NCBI GenBank assembly: GCA_913776195.1
Contig: CAJYMH010000033.1
Location: forward strand, 22,593 to 86,592
Reading direction: 5' to 3'
DNA: 64,000 bases
Source: an uncultured Caulobacter sp.
GTDB taxonomy: Bacteria > Pseudomonadota > Alphaproteobacteria > Caulobacterales > Caulobacteraceae
Position numbers and translations under genes: made by a program. Shown here in pieces: positions 9,118 through 20,389 of this stretch. Numbering within the stretch: the stretch's first letter is position 1; every line of letters begins with the position of its first letter. Below the pieces are notes generated by a model. The model searched no databases and was not told the DNA's origin. It worked only from the letters and a program-made list of their open reading frames with translations.

Positions 9118-10017
9118 CTACGCGCCACCAGCCACCATCTGGCCGATGGCCGGAGCGTCCTTCGGACGCACCGCAATCATTTCGGGATCACGCAGATCGA
9201 TGCGCGCGAACCCGAGGTCCAAAATTCTCTGACGCTGATCCAGCTGGTCGAGCTGGATCAGGGCCGCCTCCTCATCAATCGCGGGAAGCTGGACGAGCGA
9301 GCCGTCCTTCAAACGCAGGTCCCAGCGGCGCTGGTCCACGCGGACCATGGCCTCCAGGCGGTCGGTGAGGCGCTGACGCTGCGCCACCGCCGGCAGAATG
9401 GCCGGAGCAGCGACATCCGCGCCGGCGCCGACGATCAGCGGCAGTTGCGGGAACCGTCCCGGATCGGCCTCGGTGATCGCCCCGCCCTCCCCGTCGATGA
9501 CGACGGTGCGGCCGGCGTGTTGCCAGACGGCGGTAGGACGACGTTCCTTGACGGCCAGAACCAGGGTGTCCGGCAGAAGGCGCACGACCTTCACCTCCTT
9601 GACCCAACCTACCGACTGCACGCGCTGACGGACCTGCTCCAGGTCCAGGCCGAGCAGCGGCTGATCCTTGTAGAGGCCGGAGGCCCGCAGGATGTCCGGC
9701 GACGCCATCGCCGACGCCCCCTGCACATGAACGGCTTTCAGCCGAAAGCCCATGGCGGCGAAGCGGTTGTCGATCCCCGTGGAGACGCCGTCGGCGAGGC
9801 GCTGGGCGCGGCCGCCAGTGGCCAGCATGACCACGACGCCCAGAACCAGTACGGCGCCGCCAGCGGCCAGCAGCACTTTCGGAGAAAGCGACGGACGTGC
9901 GGGGGCCGCCCCCGGCGCAGGCTTTTTCGCCGCGCGCGTGTTTACCGGACTAGCGGGCTTTCTGACCCGAGGCTTGGCTTCATTATTTTGCCGAGCCCCC
10001 CGCTGCGCCGCGGGCAT
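9118..10017 (-). CDS. ftsQ: Cell division protein FtsQ
   Basis: 299 residues of bitopic layout: a basic, Pro/Ala-rich cytosolic region (1-44), one transmembrane segment (about 46-66, [20 protein letters not shown]), then a periplasmic POTRA domain ([20 protein letters not shown], about 90-160) and the FtsQ beta domain. FtsQ links early and late divisome proteins through FtsB and FtsL. Its start overlaps the 3' end of ddl by 35 nt, so translation is probably coupled. It is recognised from the POTRA sequence and the ddl-ftsQ-ftsA order. Confidence 0.94.
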   Translation of the reverse strand: MPAAQRGARQNNEAKPRVRKPASPVNTRAAKKPAPGAAPARPSLSPKVLLAAGGAVLVLGVVVMLATGGRAQRLADGVSTGIDNRFAAMGFRLKAVHVQGASAMASPDILRASGLYKDQPLLGLDLEQVRQRVQSVGWVKEVKVVRLLPDTLVLAVKERRPTAVWQHAGRTVVIDGEGGAITEADPGRFPQLPLIVGAGADVAAPAILPAVAQRQRLTDRLEAMVRVDQRRWDLRLKDGSLVQLPAIDEEAALIQLDQLDQRQRILDLGFARIDLRDPEMIAVRPKDAPAIGQMVAGGA

Positions 10018-10942
10018 ACGCGTCCTCCGTGATCCAAAGCACTAACTGGTCGAACCCGATTCCCTCATGAGCCGCCTGCTCTGGAGCGAGCGAGGTGGGA
10101 GTCATGCCGGGCTGGGTGTTGACCTCCAAAAGGACCAGAAGATCGTTAATGTCGTCATAACGAAAGTCGCTTCTGGTAACGCCTCGGCAACCAAGAGCGG
10201 TGTGCGCCAACTCGGCCATGCGCATGGCGCGGTCCCGGGCGCTTTCGGAGATCGGGGCCGGCAAGACGTGAACCGATCCCCCTTCCGAATATTTGGCGTC
10301 GTAGTCGTAGAAGCCGGTGCTGGAGACGATGTCGGTGACAGCCAGCGCGCGGGGGCCGTCCACGTGGCCCATGACCGCCACGGCCAACTCCTTGCCGGCG
10401 ATATAGGGCTCGACCATCACCTCTTCGCCATAGGTCCAGGCGGGATCGATCACTTGCTGCGGCGGACTGTTGGCGCCCTCGAACACCAGATAGACGCCGA
10501 CCGAGGAGCCCTCGGCGTTGGGCTTCACCACATAGGGCGGCGCCATGACGTGATCGCGGGCCACGTCGTGACGATTGAACAGGCCGCCGCCCGGCACCAC
10601 CACGCCCGCCGCCGCCAGGACCGCCTTCGCCTTCGCCTTGTCCATGGCCAGGGCCGACGGCAGGACTCCCGAATGCGTGTAAGGCGCGCCATAAGTCTCC
10701 AGTATGCCCTGGACGCAGCCGTCCTCGCCCCACGCGCCGTGCAGGGCGTTAAACACCACGTCCGGCTTCAGGCGCTCCAGCACCGCGGCCAGATCTCGAC
10801 CGGCGTCCACGCGACTGACCTTCGCGCCCAGACGCTCCAATGCGTCGGCGCACTCACGGCCCGAGACCAGGCTCACCTCCCGCTCAGACGAAGGTCCGCC
10901 CAGCAGGACGGCGACGTGTTTTCCGGTCAGGGGAAGTGTCAT
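9983..10942 (-). CDS. ddl: D-alanine--D-alanine ligase
   Basis: 319-residue ATP-grasp enzyme that makes D-Ala-D-Ala for the peptidoglycan precursor. Visible motifs are [19 protein letters not shown] at the N-terminus, the ATP-binding segment [29 protein letters not shown], and the C-terminal metal-binding [18 protein letters not shown]. It follows the M28 peptidase and the small opposite-strand gene, so it probably has a separate promoter in the 10943-11022 interval or is read from far upstream. It overlaps ftsQ by 35 nt. Confidence 0.96.
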   Translation of the reverse strand: MTLPLTGKHVAVLLGGPSSEREVSLVSGRECADALERLGAKVSRVDAGRDLAAVLERLKPDVVFNALHGAWGEDGCVQGILETYGAPYTHSGVLPSALAMDKAKAKAVLAAAGVVVPGGGLFNRHDVARDHVMAPPYVVKPNAEGSSVGVYLVFEGANSPPQQVIDPAWTYGEEVMVEPYIAGKELAVAVMGHVDGPRALAVTDIVSSTGFYDYDAKYSEGGSVHVLPAPISESARDRAMRMAELAHTALGCRGVTRSDFRYDDINDLLVLLEVNTQPGMTPTSLAPEQAAHEGIGFDQLVLWITEDAYARGAAGGSAK

Positions 10943-11022
10943 GGACAGGCCTTTGAAGTTGCCCGGCGGTTCTGGACGACTCTCAACTCCCTGTTAAGCC
11001 CACCGCGTTTATTTGTGGTCGC

Positions 11023-11271
11023 ATGGACGCGGTGAATCGCATCGTCGGCGGCATTCAGCACTACGGCGGGTTCCGGGAAATCCGGCCCATCGAGGCCGTG
11101 CGCGCGCCTCGTTCCGAGTCCGCGACCATGTCGGTGATGAAGTCCGTGAACGGCGGATCGCGCACCCCTGCCGTGACGTTCGGCGGCGTGCTGGCCGGCG
11201 CTCAAACGCCGAAGGCGGCCCAGGCTCCCGCCCAGACCGCCCCCGGTTCGCTCGTCAATATCAGCGTCTAA
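11023..11271 (+). CDS. Small protein of unknown function inside the dcw cluster
   Basis: 82 residues, MDAVNRIVGGIQHYGGFREI through SLVNISV, on the strand opposite to its neighbours. Codons end overwhelmingly in G or C, as in genuine genes here, which argues for a real gene. No signal peptide, membrane segment or recognisable domain is visible; the C-terminal third is Ala/Gln/Pro-rich. No clear Shine-Dalgarno site precedes the ATG, so it may be leaderless. It is divergent from ddl (80-nt gap) and convergent with the M28 peptidase (6-nt gap). I do not recognise the family. Confidence 0.6.
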   Translation: MDAVNRIVGGIQHYGGFREIRPIEAVRAPRSESATMSVMKSVNGGSRTPAVTFGGVLAGAQTPKAAQAPAQTAPGSLVNISV

Positions 11272-11277
11272 GAGCGT

Positions 11278-12660
11278 TTACTTCGCGGCCGCGCCCAGGG
11301 CGCGGAAGTCGATGTCGCTGTCCGCCACCAGATAGAGAAAGCTCGTCCAGGCGGCGACGTTCTGCGCCAGCTGGGCCGGATCAACCTTGTCCAGGGTGTC
11401 GTCCGCCGTGTGGTGGAAGTCGAAATAGCGGCTGGCGTCCTGGTGCAGGTTGATCACCGGCACGCCCGCGCGTTCGATCCCCGAGATGTCCGCGCCGCCG
11501 CCGGCCGAAGGCGCGCGGTCGGTGAAGATCTTCAGCGAAGTCATTATGCGCGAGGCTTCCTTCATGACCGGGTGGTCCGCCGAACCCTTGGGCACGGCCA
11601 GTGCGTAGATCCGATCGGCGCCGGTGTCGCTCTCGCCCGCCAGGACGATCTTCGAAAGCTCGTTCTTGTGCGCGGCCAGATAGGCGTCAGACGAGCCGCC
11701 GCTTTCCTCCGAACCCCACATCACGACCCGGATGGTGCGCTTGGGACGCTTGGGCAGCTCGGCGATCAGCTTGGCCGCGGCGGTGGTGATGGCGACGCCC
11801 GTGGCGTCGTCCAGGGCGCCGGTCCCGACATCCCAGCTATCCAGGTGGCCGCCGATGACTATGATCTCGTCCGGCTTCTCCGAACCACGGATTTCACCCG
11901 CCACGTTCCACGCCACGTCCTTGGCGTCGGTGCTGTTGACGAGCTTCAGCTTCACCTTCACCGGGCCTTTCAGGGCCAGACGTTGGAGCAGGTCAGCCTC
12001 CGGCACGCCCAGGGCGGCGGCGGGCACGTTCGGCGCGTCGGTTCCATGCGCCGTGCTGCCCGTGTGCGGCACGGTGGAAGTGGAGGTGGAGACCGAACGG
12101 ATCAGCAGAGCCACGGCTCCGCGCTTGGCGGCTTCCGCCGGACCGCCACGACGCGGCGCGCCCGCGGGACCATAGCCGGCGCCGTCCTGGGCGCGGGTCA
12201 TCGGCTCATTCACGAAGGCGATCTTGCCCTTCAGCGACCCGGCCGGCGCGGCCAGCAGCTCGTTATAGGTCTTGAAGAGAACCACCTCGGCCTCGATCCC
12301 TGCGGCGGGGGTGGATATGGTCCGGCCCAGGCCGATGATCGACAGCTTCTGCGGATAGGGCGCGGTGATCTCGGCCCATTCCTCGCCGCGCGTCCACGAC
12401 GGCTTGGCGAACTCCTCGGCCACCACATTGGTGAAACCCATGGCCTTCAGCTTGGCGACGCCCCAGTCCTTGGCGCGCTCCATGGCGGGCGAGCCCACCA
12501 GGCGCGGCCCCATGTCGGTCAGCTCCTCTGTGATCTCCCAGGCCAGGTCGCTCTTCAGCGCCTTGTCGCGCAGGGCCTCGGCCGTGGCGACGTCCTGGGC
12601 GTAGGCGCCCGTGGAAAGGAGCGCCGTCGAGGCGGCGGCGAGAAGCAGTTTGCGGATCAT
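11278..12660 (-). CDS. Exported M28 family metallopeptidase
   Basis: From the ATG at 12660 it is 460 aa with a clear Sec signal peptide (MIRKLLLAAASTALLSTGAYAQ, cleavage after AYA). The M28 zinc site is visible as GGHLDSWDVGTGALDDATG (H-x-D and bridging Asp), MWGSEESGG, and a late His in FDFHHTADDTLDKVDP. A protease-associated (PA) insert lies at roughly 130-240. This resembles secreted carboxypeptidase-Q/aminopeptidase-type enzymes, so a periplasmic peptide-trimming role is likely; substrate unknown. The open frame to 12912 overlaps murB and is not used. It sits between murB and ddl, an unusual position in a dcw cluster. Confidence 0.9.
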   Translation of the reverse strand: MIRKLLLAAASTALLSTGAYAQDVATAEALRDKALKSDLAWEITEELTDMGPRLVGSPAMERAKDWGVAKLKAMGFTNVVAEEFAKPSWTRGEEWAEITAPYPQKLSIIGLGRTISTPAAGIEAEVVLFKTYNELLAAPAGSLKGKIAFVNEPMTRAQDGAGYGPAGAPRRGGPAEAAKRGAVALLIRSVSTSTSTVPHTGSTAHGTDAPNVPAAALGVPEADLLQRLALKGPVKVKLKLVNSTDAKDVAWNVAGEIRGSEKPDEIIVIGGHLDSWDVGTGALDDATGVAITTAAAKLIAELPKRPKRTIRVVMWGSEESGGSSDAYLAAHKNELSKIVLAGESDTGADRIYALAVPKGSADHPVMKEASRIMTSLKIFTDRAPSAGGGADISGIERAGVPVINLHQDASRYFDFHHTADDTLDKVDPAQLAQNVAAWTSFLYLVADSDIDFRALGAAAK

Positions 12661-12731
12661 GGACTCAACCCCAGCAGATGGAAGCGGCGAAGCTATACCA
12701 ACCTCAGGAGTCGTAAACCGTAAGCAGGCTG

Positions 12732-13637
12732 TCAGGCCTTCCCGATCCGCTTGATCTCCCATTCCAGCTCTACGCCGGTCTTGGCCTTCACGTCGGCGCG
12801 CACCGCCTCGCCCAGACCTTCCAGGTCTGCGGCGGTCGCCTCGCCGGTATTGATCAGGAAGTTGGAGTGCAGCGGTGAGAACATCGCCCCGCCGAACGGC
12901 TTGCCGCGCCAACCCGCCTCATCGACCAGCTTCCAGGACGAATGCCCGGGCGGGTTCTTGAAGGTGGAGCCGCCCGTCTTCTCTCGGATCGGCTGGGTGG
13001 TTTCGCGACGGGCGGTGATCTCCTCCATCCGCGCCTGGATGGCGGCGGGTTCGTCCGCGGTCCCTTCGAACAGGGCGCCGGTGAAGATCAGGTCGCCGGC
13101 CGCCGCGCGGGCGGACTTGCGATAGGTGTAGCCGAGCTCGGCGTTGGACAGGGTCACGCGCTCGCCCGACCGCGTCACGGCATAGGCCTCGACCAGCACG
13201 TCCTTGGTCTCGGAGCCATAGCAGCCGGCGTTCATCATCAGGGCGCCGCCGATAGAACCCGGCACGCCGCGATAGAATTCCAGACCCGCGATGCCGGCCT
13301 TCGCGGCTTCCCGCGCCAGTATCGCGTCGGGCACGGCCGCCCCGGCGAAGATGCGGTTGTCGCCGCGAGCCTCAACCTTGGCGAACGGACGACCGCCCAG
13401 GCGGACCACCACCCCCTCGACCCCGCCGTCGCGGACCAGGGTGTTGGAGCCGACGCCGATGGGCGTGACCGGAACGGCCGGATCGAGGCCGCACAGGAAA
13501 TCGGCCAGATCATCCTCATCTTCCGGCAGGAAGATCAGCTCCGCCGGCCCGCCGACGCGGAACCAAGTGAACGGCGCCAGGGCCTCGTCGCGCAGCAGCT
13601 TGCCGCGCACCGCCGGAAGAGCGTCGCGCCAGCCCAT
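12732..13637 (-). CDS. murB: UDP-N-acetylenolpyruvoylglucosamine reductase MurB
   Basis: 301 residues; FAD-dependent reduction that yields UDP-MurNAc in the cytosol. FAD-domain motifs are [19 protein letters not shown] and [18 protein letters not shown]; the catalytic Ser lies in [16 protein letters not shown], and the end has the family HSNFLIN and [11 protein letters not shown]. Its ATG shares one base with the murC stop (TAATG), so the two are probably translationally coupled. The next gene on the strand is the exported peptidase, 71 nt on. Confidence 0.97.
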   Translation of the reverse strand: MGWRDALPAVRGKLLRDEALAPFTWFRVGGPAELIFLPEDEDDLADFLCGLDPAVPVTPIGVGSNTLVRDGGVEGVVVRLGGRPFAKVEARGDNRIFAGAAVPDAILAREAAKAGIAGLEFYRGVPGSIGGALMMNAGCYGSETKDVLVEAYAVTRSGERVTLSNAELGYTYRKSARAAAGDLIFTGALFEGTADEPAAIQARMEEITARRETTQPIREKTGGSTFKNPPGHSSWKLVDEAGWRGKPFGGAMFSPLHSNFLINTGEATAADLEGLGEAVRADVKAKTGVELEWEIKRIGKA

Positions 13638-15052
13638 TAAGCCAGCGCCCCAAGCTGAGCCGGCAGGGCGTAGGCCCAGCTGGTGATGTCGCCGGCGCCG
13701 AGCAGGACCACCAGGTCCCCGGCCTTCGCCTCCTCCGCCACGATCCCGGCCAGAGCCGCCGGGCTTTCCAGCGGGATGGCGCGGCGGTGACCATAGCGCC
13801 GCAGGCCTTCCACCAGGCCATCGCGATCGACACCCTCGATCGGCGCTTCTCCGGCCGTATAGACATCGGCCACGATCACCACGTCGGCGTCGTTGAAACA
13901 GGAGCTGAACTCCGCCATCAGGTCGCGCAGGCGGGTGTAGCGGTGCGGCTGCACCACGGCGATCACCCGACCCTCGGTCACCGCCCGGGCGGCCTTCAGG
14001 ACGTTGGCGATCTCCACCGGGTGATGGCCGTAGTCGTCGATGACGCGGATGCCGTTGGCCACGCCCACGGTGGTGAAGCGGCGCTTCACCCCGCCGAAGC
14101 TCGCCAGGCCCTTGCGGATCGCCTCCGCATCCACGCCCAGCTCCCGAGCCACGGCGATGGCGGCGGTGGCGTTCAAGACGTTGTGCAGACCCGCCATGGG
14201 CAGGTGCAGGCCGTCGTAGCGCAGCTCCTCGCCGTTCAGGGGCGAAATGACCACGTCGAACCCGGCGCCGTCCGGCCCCATGGTGATGTTCTGGACACGG
14301 ACCTCGGCCTGCGGGTTCGTGCCATAGGTCACCAGGCGGCGGTTCTCGATACGTGACGTCAGGGCCTGCACTTCCGAATGGTCCGTGCAGACCGCGCAGA
14401 AGCCGTAGAACGGAATGTTCTCGACGAAGTCCTGGAAGCCCTTCTTCACGGCTTCGAAGTCGCCCCAGTGATCCAGGTGCTCGGCGTCGATGTTGGTGAT
14501 GATGCCGACGGTCGACTTCAGGCGCAGGAAGCTGCCGTCGCTCTCGTCGGCCTCGACCACGATCCAGTCGCCTTCGCCCACCTTGGCGTTGGTGCCGTAG
14601 GCGTTGATGATCCCGCCATTGACCACCGTCGGGTCCAGCCCGCCCGCGTCCAGCAGGGTGGCGACCATCGAGGTGGTGGTGGTCTTGCCATGGGTTCCGG
14701 CCACGCCGACCGAGAACTGCAGGCGCATCAGCTCGGCCAGCATCTCGGCGCGCCGCACCAGCGGCAGGCGCGCGTTGCGGCCGGCGACCATCTCCGGATT
14801 GTCCTGCTTGACGGCGGTCGAATAGACGACGGCCGAGGCTCCCTCCACATGGGCCGCGTCGTGGCCGATGAAGATTTTCGCGCCCAGCTTGGCCAGCCGC
14901 TCGGTATTGGCGCTGGCTTTAGCGTCCGACCCCTGAACCGTATAGCCGATACGCAGCATGATCTCGGCGATGCCGCTCATGCCGATGCCGCCGATGCCGA
15001 TGAAATGCACGGGGCCAAGTTCGAAGGGGACGGGACGTCGACGCTTGATCAT
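13637..15052 (-). CDS. murC: UDP-N-acetylmuramate--L-alanine ligase MurC
   Basis: 472 residues from the ATG at 15052. The N-terminal domain has [18 protein letters not shown]; the ATP site is GTHGKTTTT (119-127); the C-terminal domain has [18 protein letters not shown] and [13 protein letters not shown], all MurC hallmarks. It adds L-Ala to UDP-MurNAc. The frame stays open to 15160 but the extra sequence is not family-like. Its start codon overlaps, head to head, the start codon of a plus-strand exported protein, leaving no intergenic space. A possible -10 (TTTAAT, minus strand 15067-15062) lies just upstream and would make it nearly leaderless. Confidence 0.96.
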   Translation of the reverse strand: MIKRRRPVPFELGPVHFIGIGGIGMSGIAEIMLRIGYTVQGSDAKASANTERLAKLGAKIFIGHDAAHVEGASAVVYSTAVKQDNPEMVAGRNARLPLVRRAEMLAELMRLQFSVGVAGTHGKTTTTSMVATLLDAGGLDPTVVNGGIINAYGTNAKVGEGDWIVVEADESDGSFLRLKSTVGIITNIDAEHLDHWGDFEAVKKGFQDFVENIPFYGFCAVCTDHSEVQALTSRIENRRLVTYGTNPQAEVRVQNITMGPDGAGFDVVISPLNGEELRYDGLHLPMAGLHNVLNATAAIAVARELGVDAEAIRKGLASFGGVKRRFTTVGVANGIRVIDDYGHHPVEIANVLKAARAVTEGRVIAVVQPHRYTRLRDLMAEFSSCFNDADVVIVADVYTAGEAPIEGVDRDGLVEGLRRYGHRRAIPLESPAALAGIVAEEAKAGDLVVLLGAGDITSWAYALPAQLGALA

Positions 15053-15560
15053 GCCAGCCGGATTAAATGATTTGCGACGGGCGGGAAACGCCCTCCTGAC
15101 GGGGATTTTGCTGATCGCCGCCCCGGCGCACGCCCAATCGCCGGCCAAGCTTGCGCTCAAGCTTGTGGATGTTGGCCGCTACGCCGCCTTCGTGGACGAG
15201 ACCGGGATCGCCTGGACAGGGCGAACGGCCAAGCTGCGCGTGCTGCAGGTGGTCGAGATAGACTTCATCGCCGCGGGCGAGGCCTACTGGGGCGGCTGGC
15301 AGGTCTTCAGCATCGACTGCGACGCCCGCACCCTGGTCCGGGGCGGCTACGCCAGCCTCCGCGCCAACGGCCGCGAAGGCCCATTGAGCGGCGGCTCGAC
15401 CAAGGCGGAAACCATTCCGTCCGGCGGCATGGAGGAAGCCACAGCCCACTTGGTCTGCGACGGCCACGCGCCCTTCCCGGCCGTGCCGGTGGCCCAAAGC
15501 GTGGAACAGGCGGTCGAGATCGGCCGTCCTCTGATCGAGTCCGGCCTGGAACCTAACTAG
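15051..15560 (+). CDS. Exported protein, possibly surface-adhesin-E-like
   Basis: 169 residues from the ATG at 15051: a signal peptide ([15 protein letters not shown]) and then a small domain with the order [37 protein letters not shown] and ATAHLVCDG. This faintly resembles the surface-adhesin-E-type family (a Val-Asp start, then a Cys in a DCxxR motif), and I give it only low weight. Two Cys (in IDCDAR and LVCDG) could pair in the periplasm. A TTG at 15072 is an alternative start. It is on the strand opposite to murG and murC; its stop overlaps that of murG by 4 nt. Confidence 0.65.
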   Translation: MPAGLNDLRRAGNALLTGILLIAAPAHAQSPAKLALKLVDVGRYAAFVDETGIAWTGRTAKLRVLQVVEIDFIAAGEAYWGGWQVFSIDCDARTLVRGGYASLRANGREGPLSGGSTKAETIPSGGMEEATAHLVCDGHAPFPAVPVAQSVEQAVEIGRPLIESGLEPN

Positions 15561-16657
15561 CGGGCGGTCGCCTCGACCAGATCGGCCAGCTTTTCTGCGG
15601 CGTCCGGCGTGCCCGCCGCATGGGCCGATGCCGCCATGCGGGTCAGACGCGGACCGTCGCGCAGCAGCGCGTTGAGCGCCCCGGCCATGGTGTCGGTGGT
15701 CAGCTCGTCCTCCAGCGCCACCGCCGCCGCACCGGCGTCTTCCAGCAGGCGGGCGTTGAAACGCTGGTGATCGTCGGCTGCGATCTTCAGCGGCACCAGG
15801 ATCGACGGACGACCGGCCACGGCCAGTTCGCAGACGGTCGAGGCCCCCGCCCGGCCGACGACCAGATGCGCCTTGCCCAGGCGGCCGGCCATGTCGCGAA
15901 AAAAGGGCGCAATCTCGGCCTTCACCAGGGCGTTGGCGTAGAGCCGGCGAGCGTTGTCCATGGACTCGGCCCGGGTCTGCTGCTGGATCTCCAGCCGCAT
16001 CCGGATGTCTTCGGGCAGGCGGATCACCGCCTCGGGCAGCAGTTCGGACAGCAGACGCGCGCCCTGGCTGCCGCCAGTGATCAGAAGACGGATCGGCCCC
16101 TCTTCGCCCGGAGCCTCATAGGGCTGGTCGTAGAGCGCCTGAATGGCCGGACGGACGGGGCTGCCGATCACATGCGCCCGCGCCTTGGCGGCCGGGCTGG
16201 CCATCTCCAGGGTCGGGAAGGCGCAGGCCAGTTCGGTCACCTTCGGCGCCATGAAGCGGTTCACGCGGCCCAGCACCGCGTTCTGCTCATGAATGACGGT
16301 CGGACGCTTCTGCCCCGTGGCCGCCAGCAGCGCCGGCAGGGACGGATAACCGCCGAAGCCGACGACGACTGCGGGGTTCAGGCGCTTGAACGCCTTACGC
16401 GCCTGCATCACGCCGGCCAGGATCGCGAAGCCGGCGCGGATCATGCCGACCGGGTCGCCCTTCTTGAAGGTCGCGGCCGAAAGGAACAGCTTCTCTTCCG
16501 CCGGAAACTTGTCGGCATAGAGCTCGCCGCGCTCGTCGGTGGCCAGCACCACGCGCCAGCCGCGCGCGGTCAGGGTATCGGCCAGCGCCTGGGCGGGGAA
16601 CATGTGCCCGCCGGTTCCCCCGGCGGCGACAACGGCGACCTTGCCGGTCATGAGCAC
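15557..16657 (-). CDS. murG: UDP-GlcNAc:lipid I GlcNAc transferase MurG
   Basis: 366 residues, with an internal ATG at 16651 equally possible. It is a GT-B glycosyltransferase that converts lipid I to lipid II at the cytosolic face of the inner membrane. The N-terminal glycine loop AAGGTGGHMFPAQALA, the second loop VVGFGGYPSLPALLAA, LITGGSQGARLLSELLPEA, and the UDP-GlcNAc site GRAGASTVCELAVAGRPSILVPL are all present. It starts 13 nt after the ftsW stop. Downstream it converges on the exported protein gene, so read-through into murC would run antisense to that gene. Confidence 0.97.
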   Translation of the reverse strand: MLMTGKVAVVAAGGTGGHMFPAQALADTLTARGWRVVLATDERGELYADKFPAEEKLFLSAATFKKGDPVGMIRAGFAILAGVMQARKAFKRLNPAVVVGFGGYPSLPALLAATGQKRPTVIHEQNAVLGRVNRFMAPKVTELACAFPTLEMASPAAKARAHVIGSPVRPAIQALYDQPYEAPGEEGPIRLLITGGSQGARLLSELLPEAVIRLPEDIRMRLEIQQQTRAESMDNARRLYANALVKAEIAPFFRDMAGRLGKAHLVVGRAGASTVCELAVAGRPSILVPLKIAADDHQRFNARLLEDAGAAAVALEDELTTDTMAGALNALLRDGPRLTRMAASAHAAGTPDAAEKLADLVEATAR

Positions 16658-16670
16658 TTACCCCTCAAGC

Positions 16671-17845
16671 TCAGGCGAAGGCGCCGGCCCGAGCCAGCGC
16701 ATCCGTCGACGAATAGGCCCCCGGGCGGCGACGCGTCAGCGCCAACGCCATACCCAGGGTCAGCCCCATGGCGAGCATTGAAGACCCGCCATAGGAGATG
16801 AACGGCAAGGTCATGCCCTTGGTCGGGATCAGGTTCAAGTTCACAGCGACATTGATGATCGCCTGCTGGCCCACCAGCACGAACAGACCGGCGGCCGCCA
16901 CCTGCTCGAACGGGTCGGACAACTTCATGGCCTTGTACATCCCGCGCACCACCACGAAGGAGAACAGGCTGATCAGCGCCAGCGAGAAGACCAAGCCGTA
17001 CTCCTCCGCCGCCACCGAATAGATGAAGTCGGTATGCAGGTCAGGCACGTGGCGTTTCATCACCCCCTCGCCCGGCCCGCGGCCGAACAGCCCGCCAGCG
17101 GCGATCGCCTCGGAGGCCCGGGTGATCTGGTGGGTGTCGGCCTGCTCGGGGCTGAGGAACTTGGTCACCCGCGCCCGCACGTGATCGAAGATGAAATAGG
17201 TGCTGACCAAGCCGCTCAGCGCCAGGGCGCCCAGGCCCATGATCCACGACAGCGGAACGCCCGCCATCCAGAACGCCGCGCCGAAGGCCACAGTGATCAG
17301 CACCGTCTGCCCCACGTCCGGCTGGATCAGCAGCAGACCCACCGCCAGGCCATAAAGGCCGAAGGCGATGGACACCCCCGGCACCCCCTCGCCCTTCTGC
17401 CCTTCCGAGAACATCCACGAGACCAGCACGATCAGCGCCGGCTTCATGAACTCCGATGGCTGCAGGGTGAAGCCGCCGATCGCCACCCAGCGGGCGGCCC
17501 CCTTGGCCGTGTGCCCGATGAACGGCAGGGCCGCCATGATCAGGATGGCGACGATGTAGACAAAGAACGCCGTCCGCCTGACCCCGCGCGGCGTCAGCAT
17601 GGAGCTGGCGATCAGGATGAAGGACGCCGCGCCCGCGAACACGCACTGACGCAGGGCGAAATGAAACGGGTCGTCGATGCCCATGCGTAGGGCCGCGGCT
17701 GGGCTGGAGGCGAAGGACAGCAATACGCCCACCACGATCAAGGCGGCGACGCCGCCGAGCAGCCAGTGGTCCGTCGTCCACCACCACACGCCGAACCGCG
17801 ACTGGTCCGTGCGGGCGAAGGCGTGGGCGTTGTTGCGCTCGCTGC

Positions 17846-17849
<4 letters not shown>
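16671..17849 (-). CDS. ftsW: Lipid II polymerase FtsW (SEDS family)
   Basis: 392 residues from a TTG at 17849. This TTG overlaps the murD TGA as TTGA, the usual coupled-start arrangement, and no ATG is near; the open frame to 18035 runs within murD. About ten membrane segments are visible; family motifs include GFTLQPSEFMKPALIVL, LLLIQPDVGQTVLI, and near the end TKGMTLPFISYGGSSMLA. FtsW polymerises septal glycan together with FtsI. The N-terminal ~40 residues are polar and cytosolic. Identity is certain from the SEDS motifs and cluster position. Confidence 0.96.
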
Positions 17850-19258
<1,409 letters not shown>

Positions 19259-19276
19259 GACCTGAACCAGCCCTCC

Positions 19277-20389
19277 CTAGCGCAGCTTGAGGGTGGCGAG
19301 GCCGACCAGGGCCAGCATCAGCGAGACGATCCAGAAGCGGATCACGACGGTGGATTCCGCCCAGCCCAGCTTCTCGAAGTGGTGGTGGATGGGCGCCATC
19401 AGGAAGATGCGCTTCCCGGTCTTCTTGAAGTAGGCGACCTGGATCATCACGGACAGCGCCTCGGCCACGAACAGGCCGCCGACGATCGCCAGGACGATCT
19501 CGTGCTTGGAGCTGACCGCCACCGCGCCAAGGGCGCCGCCCAGGGCCAGCGAGCCGGTGTCGCCCATGAAGATCTTGGCCGGCGGCGCGTTGTACCAGAG
19601 GAAGCCCATGCCGGCCCCGATGATGGAGCCGCAGAACACCGCCAGCTCGCCTACCCCCGGCGCGAAATGGAGCTGCAGATAGTTGGCGAACACGTAGTTG
19701 CCGACCAGGTACGCGATCAGGCCGAAGGTCGAGGCCGCGATCATCACTGGCACCGTCGCCAGGCCGTCCAGCCCGTCGGTCAGGTTCACGGCGTTCGACG
19801 CCCCCACCAGCACCACGGCGGCGAAGATCACGTAGAACCAGCCGAGGTTGAAGATGAACTGCTTGAAGATCGGGAAGACCAGGCTGGTCTCCAGGCCCGG
19901 CGTCGTCGGCGACTTGGGCGAGAAGACGATCAGCAGGACGGAGGCGATCACCGCCACCAGCACCTGCGCCACCAGCTTCTGACGGCTGGAAAGCCCCGCC
20001 GTCGTCTGCTTTGTGACCTTGGAATAGTCGTCCATGAAGCCTAGCAGGCCATAGGCCCCGGTCACGAACAGCACCACCCAGACGTGGATGTTGGAAAGGT
20101 CGGCCCACAGCAGCGTGCCGACGAACACGCCGGCCAGGATCATCAGCCCGCCCATGGTGGGCGTGCCGGCCTTTTCGACCACGTGGCGCTGGATCCCCTC
20201 GGCGCGGATCGGCTGGCCCTTGCCCTGCTTGGCGCGCATCCAGCGGATGAACCGGGAGCCCATCAGAATAACCACCAGCTGGGCGGTCATCACGGCCATG
20301 ACGGTCCGGAAGGTGAGGTACTTCAGCAGGTTGAGGAGCGGGATATGCTCGCGCAGCTCGCTCAGGCGCTCATAGAGCAGATACAGCAT
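19277..20389 (-). CDS. mraY: Phospho-MurNAc-pentapeptide transferase MraY
   Basis: 370-residue, ten-segment inner-membrane enzyme that transfers phospho-MurNAc-pentapeptide to undecaprenyl phosphate, forming lipid I. Catalytic-site motifs are present: GTPTMGGLM, the aspartate pair in [40 protein letters not shown] and [12 protein letters not shown]. Its ATG overlaps the murF stop by one base. The start ([29 protein letters not shown]) is typical of alphaproteobacterial MraY. Confidence 0.97.
   Translation of the reverse strand: MLYLLYERLSELREHIPLLNLLKYLTFRTVMAVMTAQLVVILMGSRFIRWMRAKQGKGQPIRAEGIQRHVVEKAGTPTMGGLMILAGVFVGTLLWADLSNIHVWVVLFVTGAYGLLGFMDDYSKVTKQTTAGLSSRQKLVAQVLVAVIASVLLIVFSPKSPTTPGLETSLVFPIFKQFIFNLGWFYVIFAAVVLVGASNAVNLTDGLDGLATVPVMIAASTFGLIAYLVGNYVFANYLQLHFAPGVGELAVFCGSIIGAGMGFLWYNAPPAKIFMGDTGSLALGGALGAVAVSSKHEIVLAIVGGLFVAEALSVMIQVAYFKKTGKRIFLMAPIHHHFEKLGWAESTVVIRFWIVSLMLALVGLATLKLR

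Noticed and set aside
12661..12912. Longer form of the M28 peptidase starting at 12912
   Set aside because: The extra sequence overlaps murB in another frame and would bury the evident signal peptide that begins at 12660.
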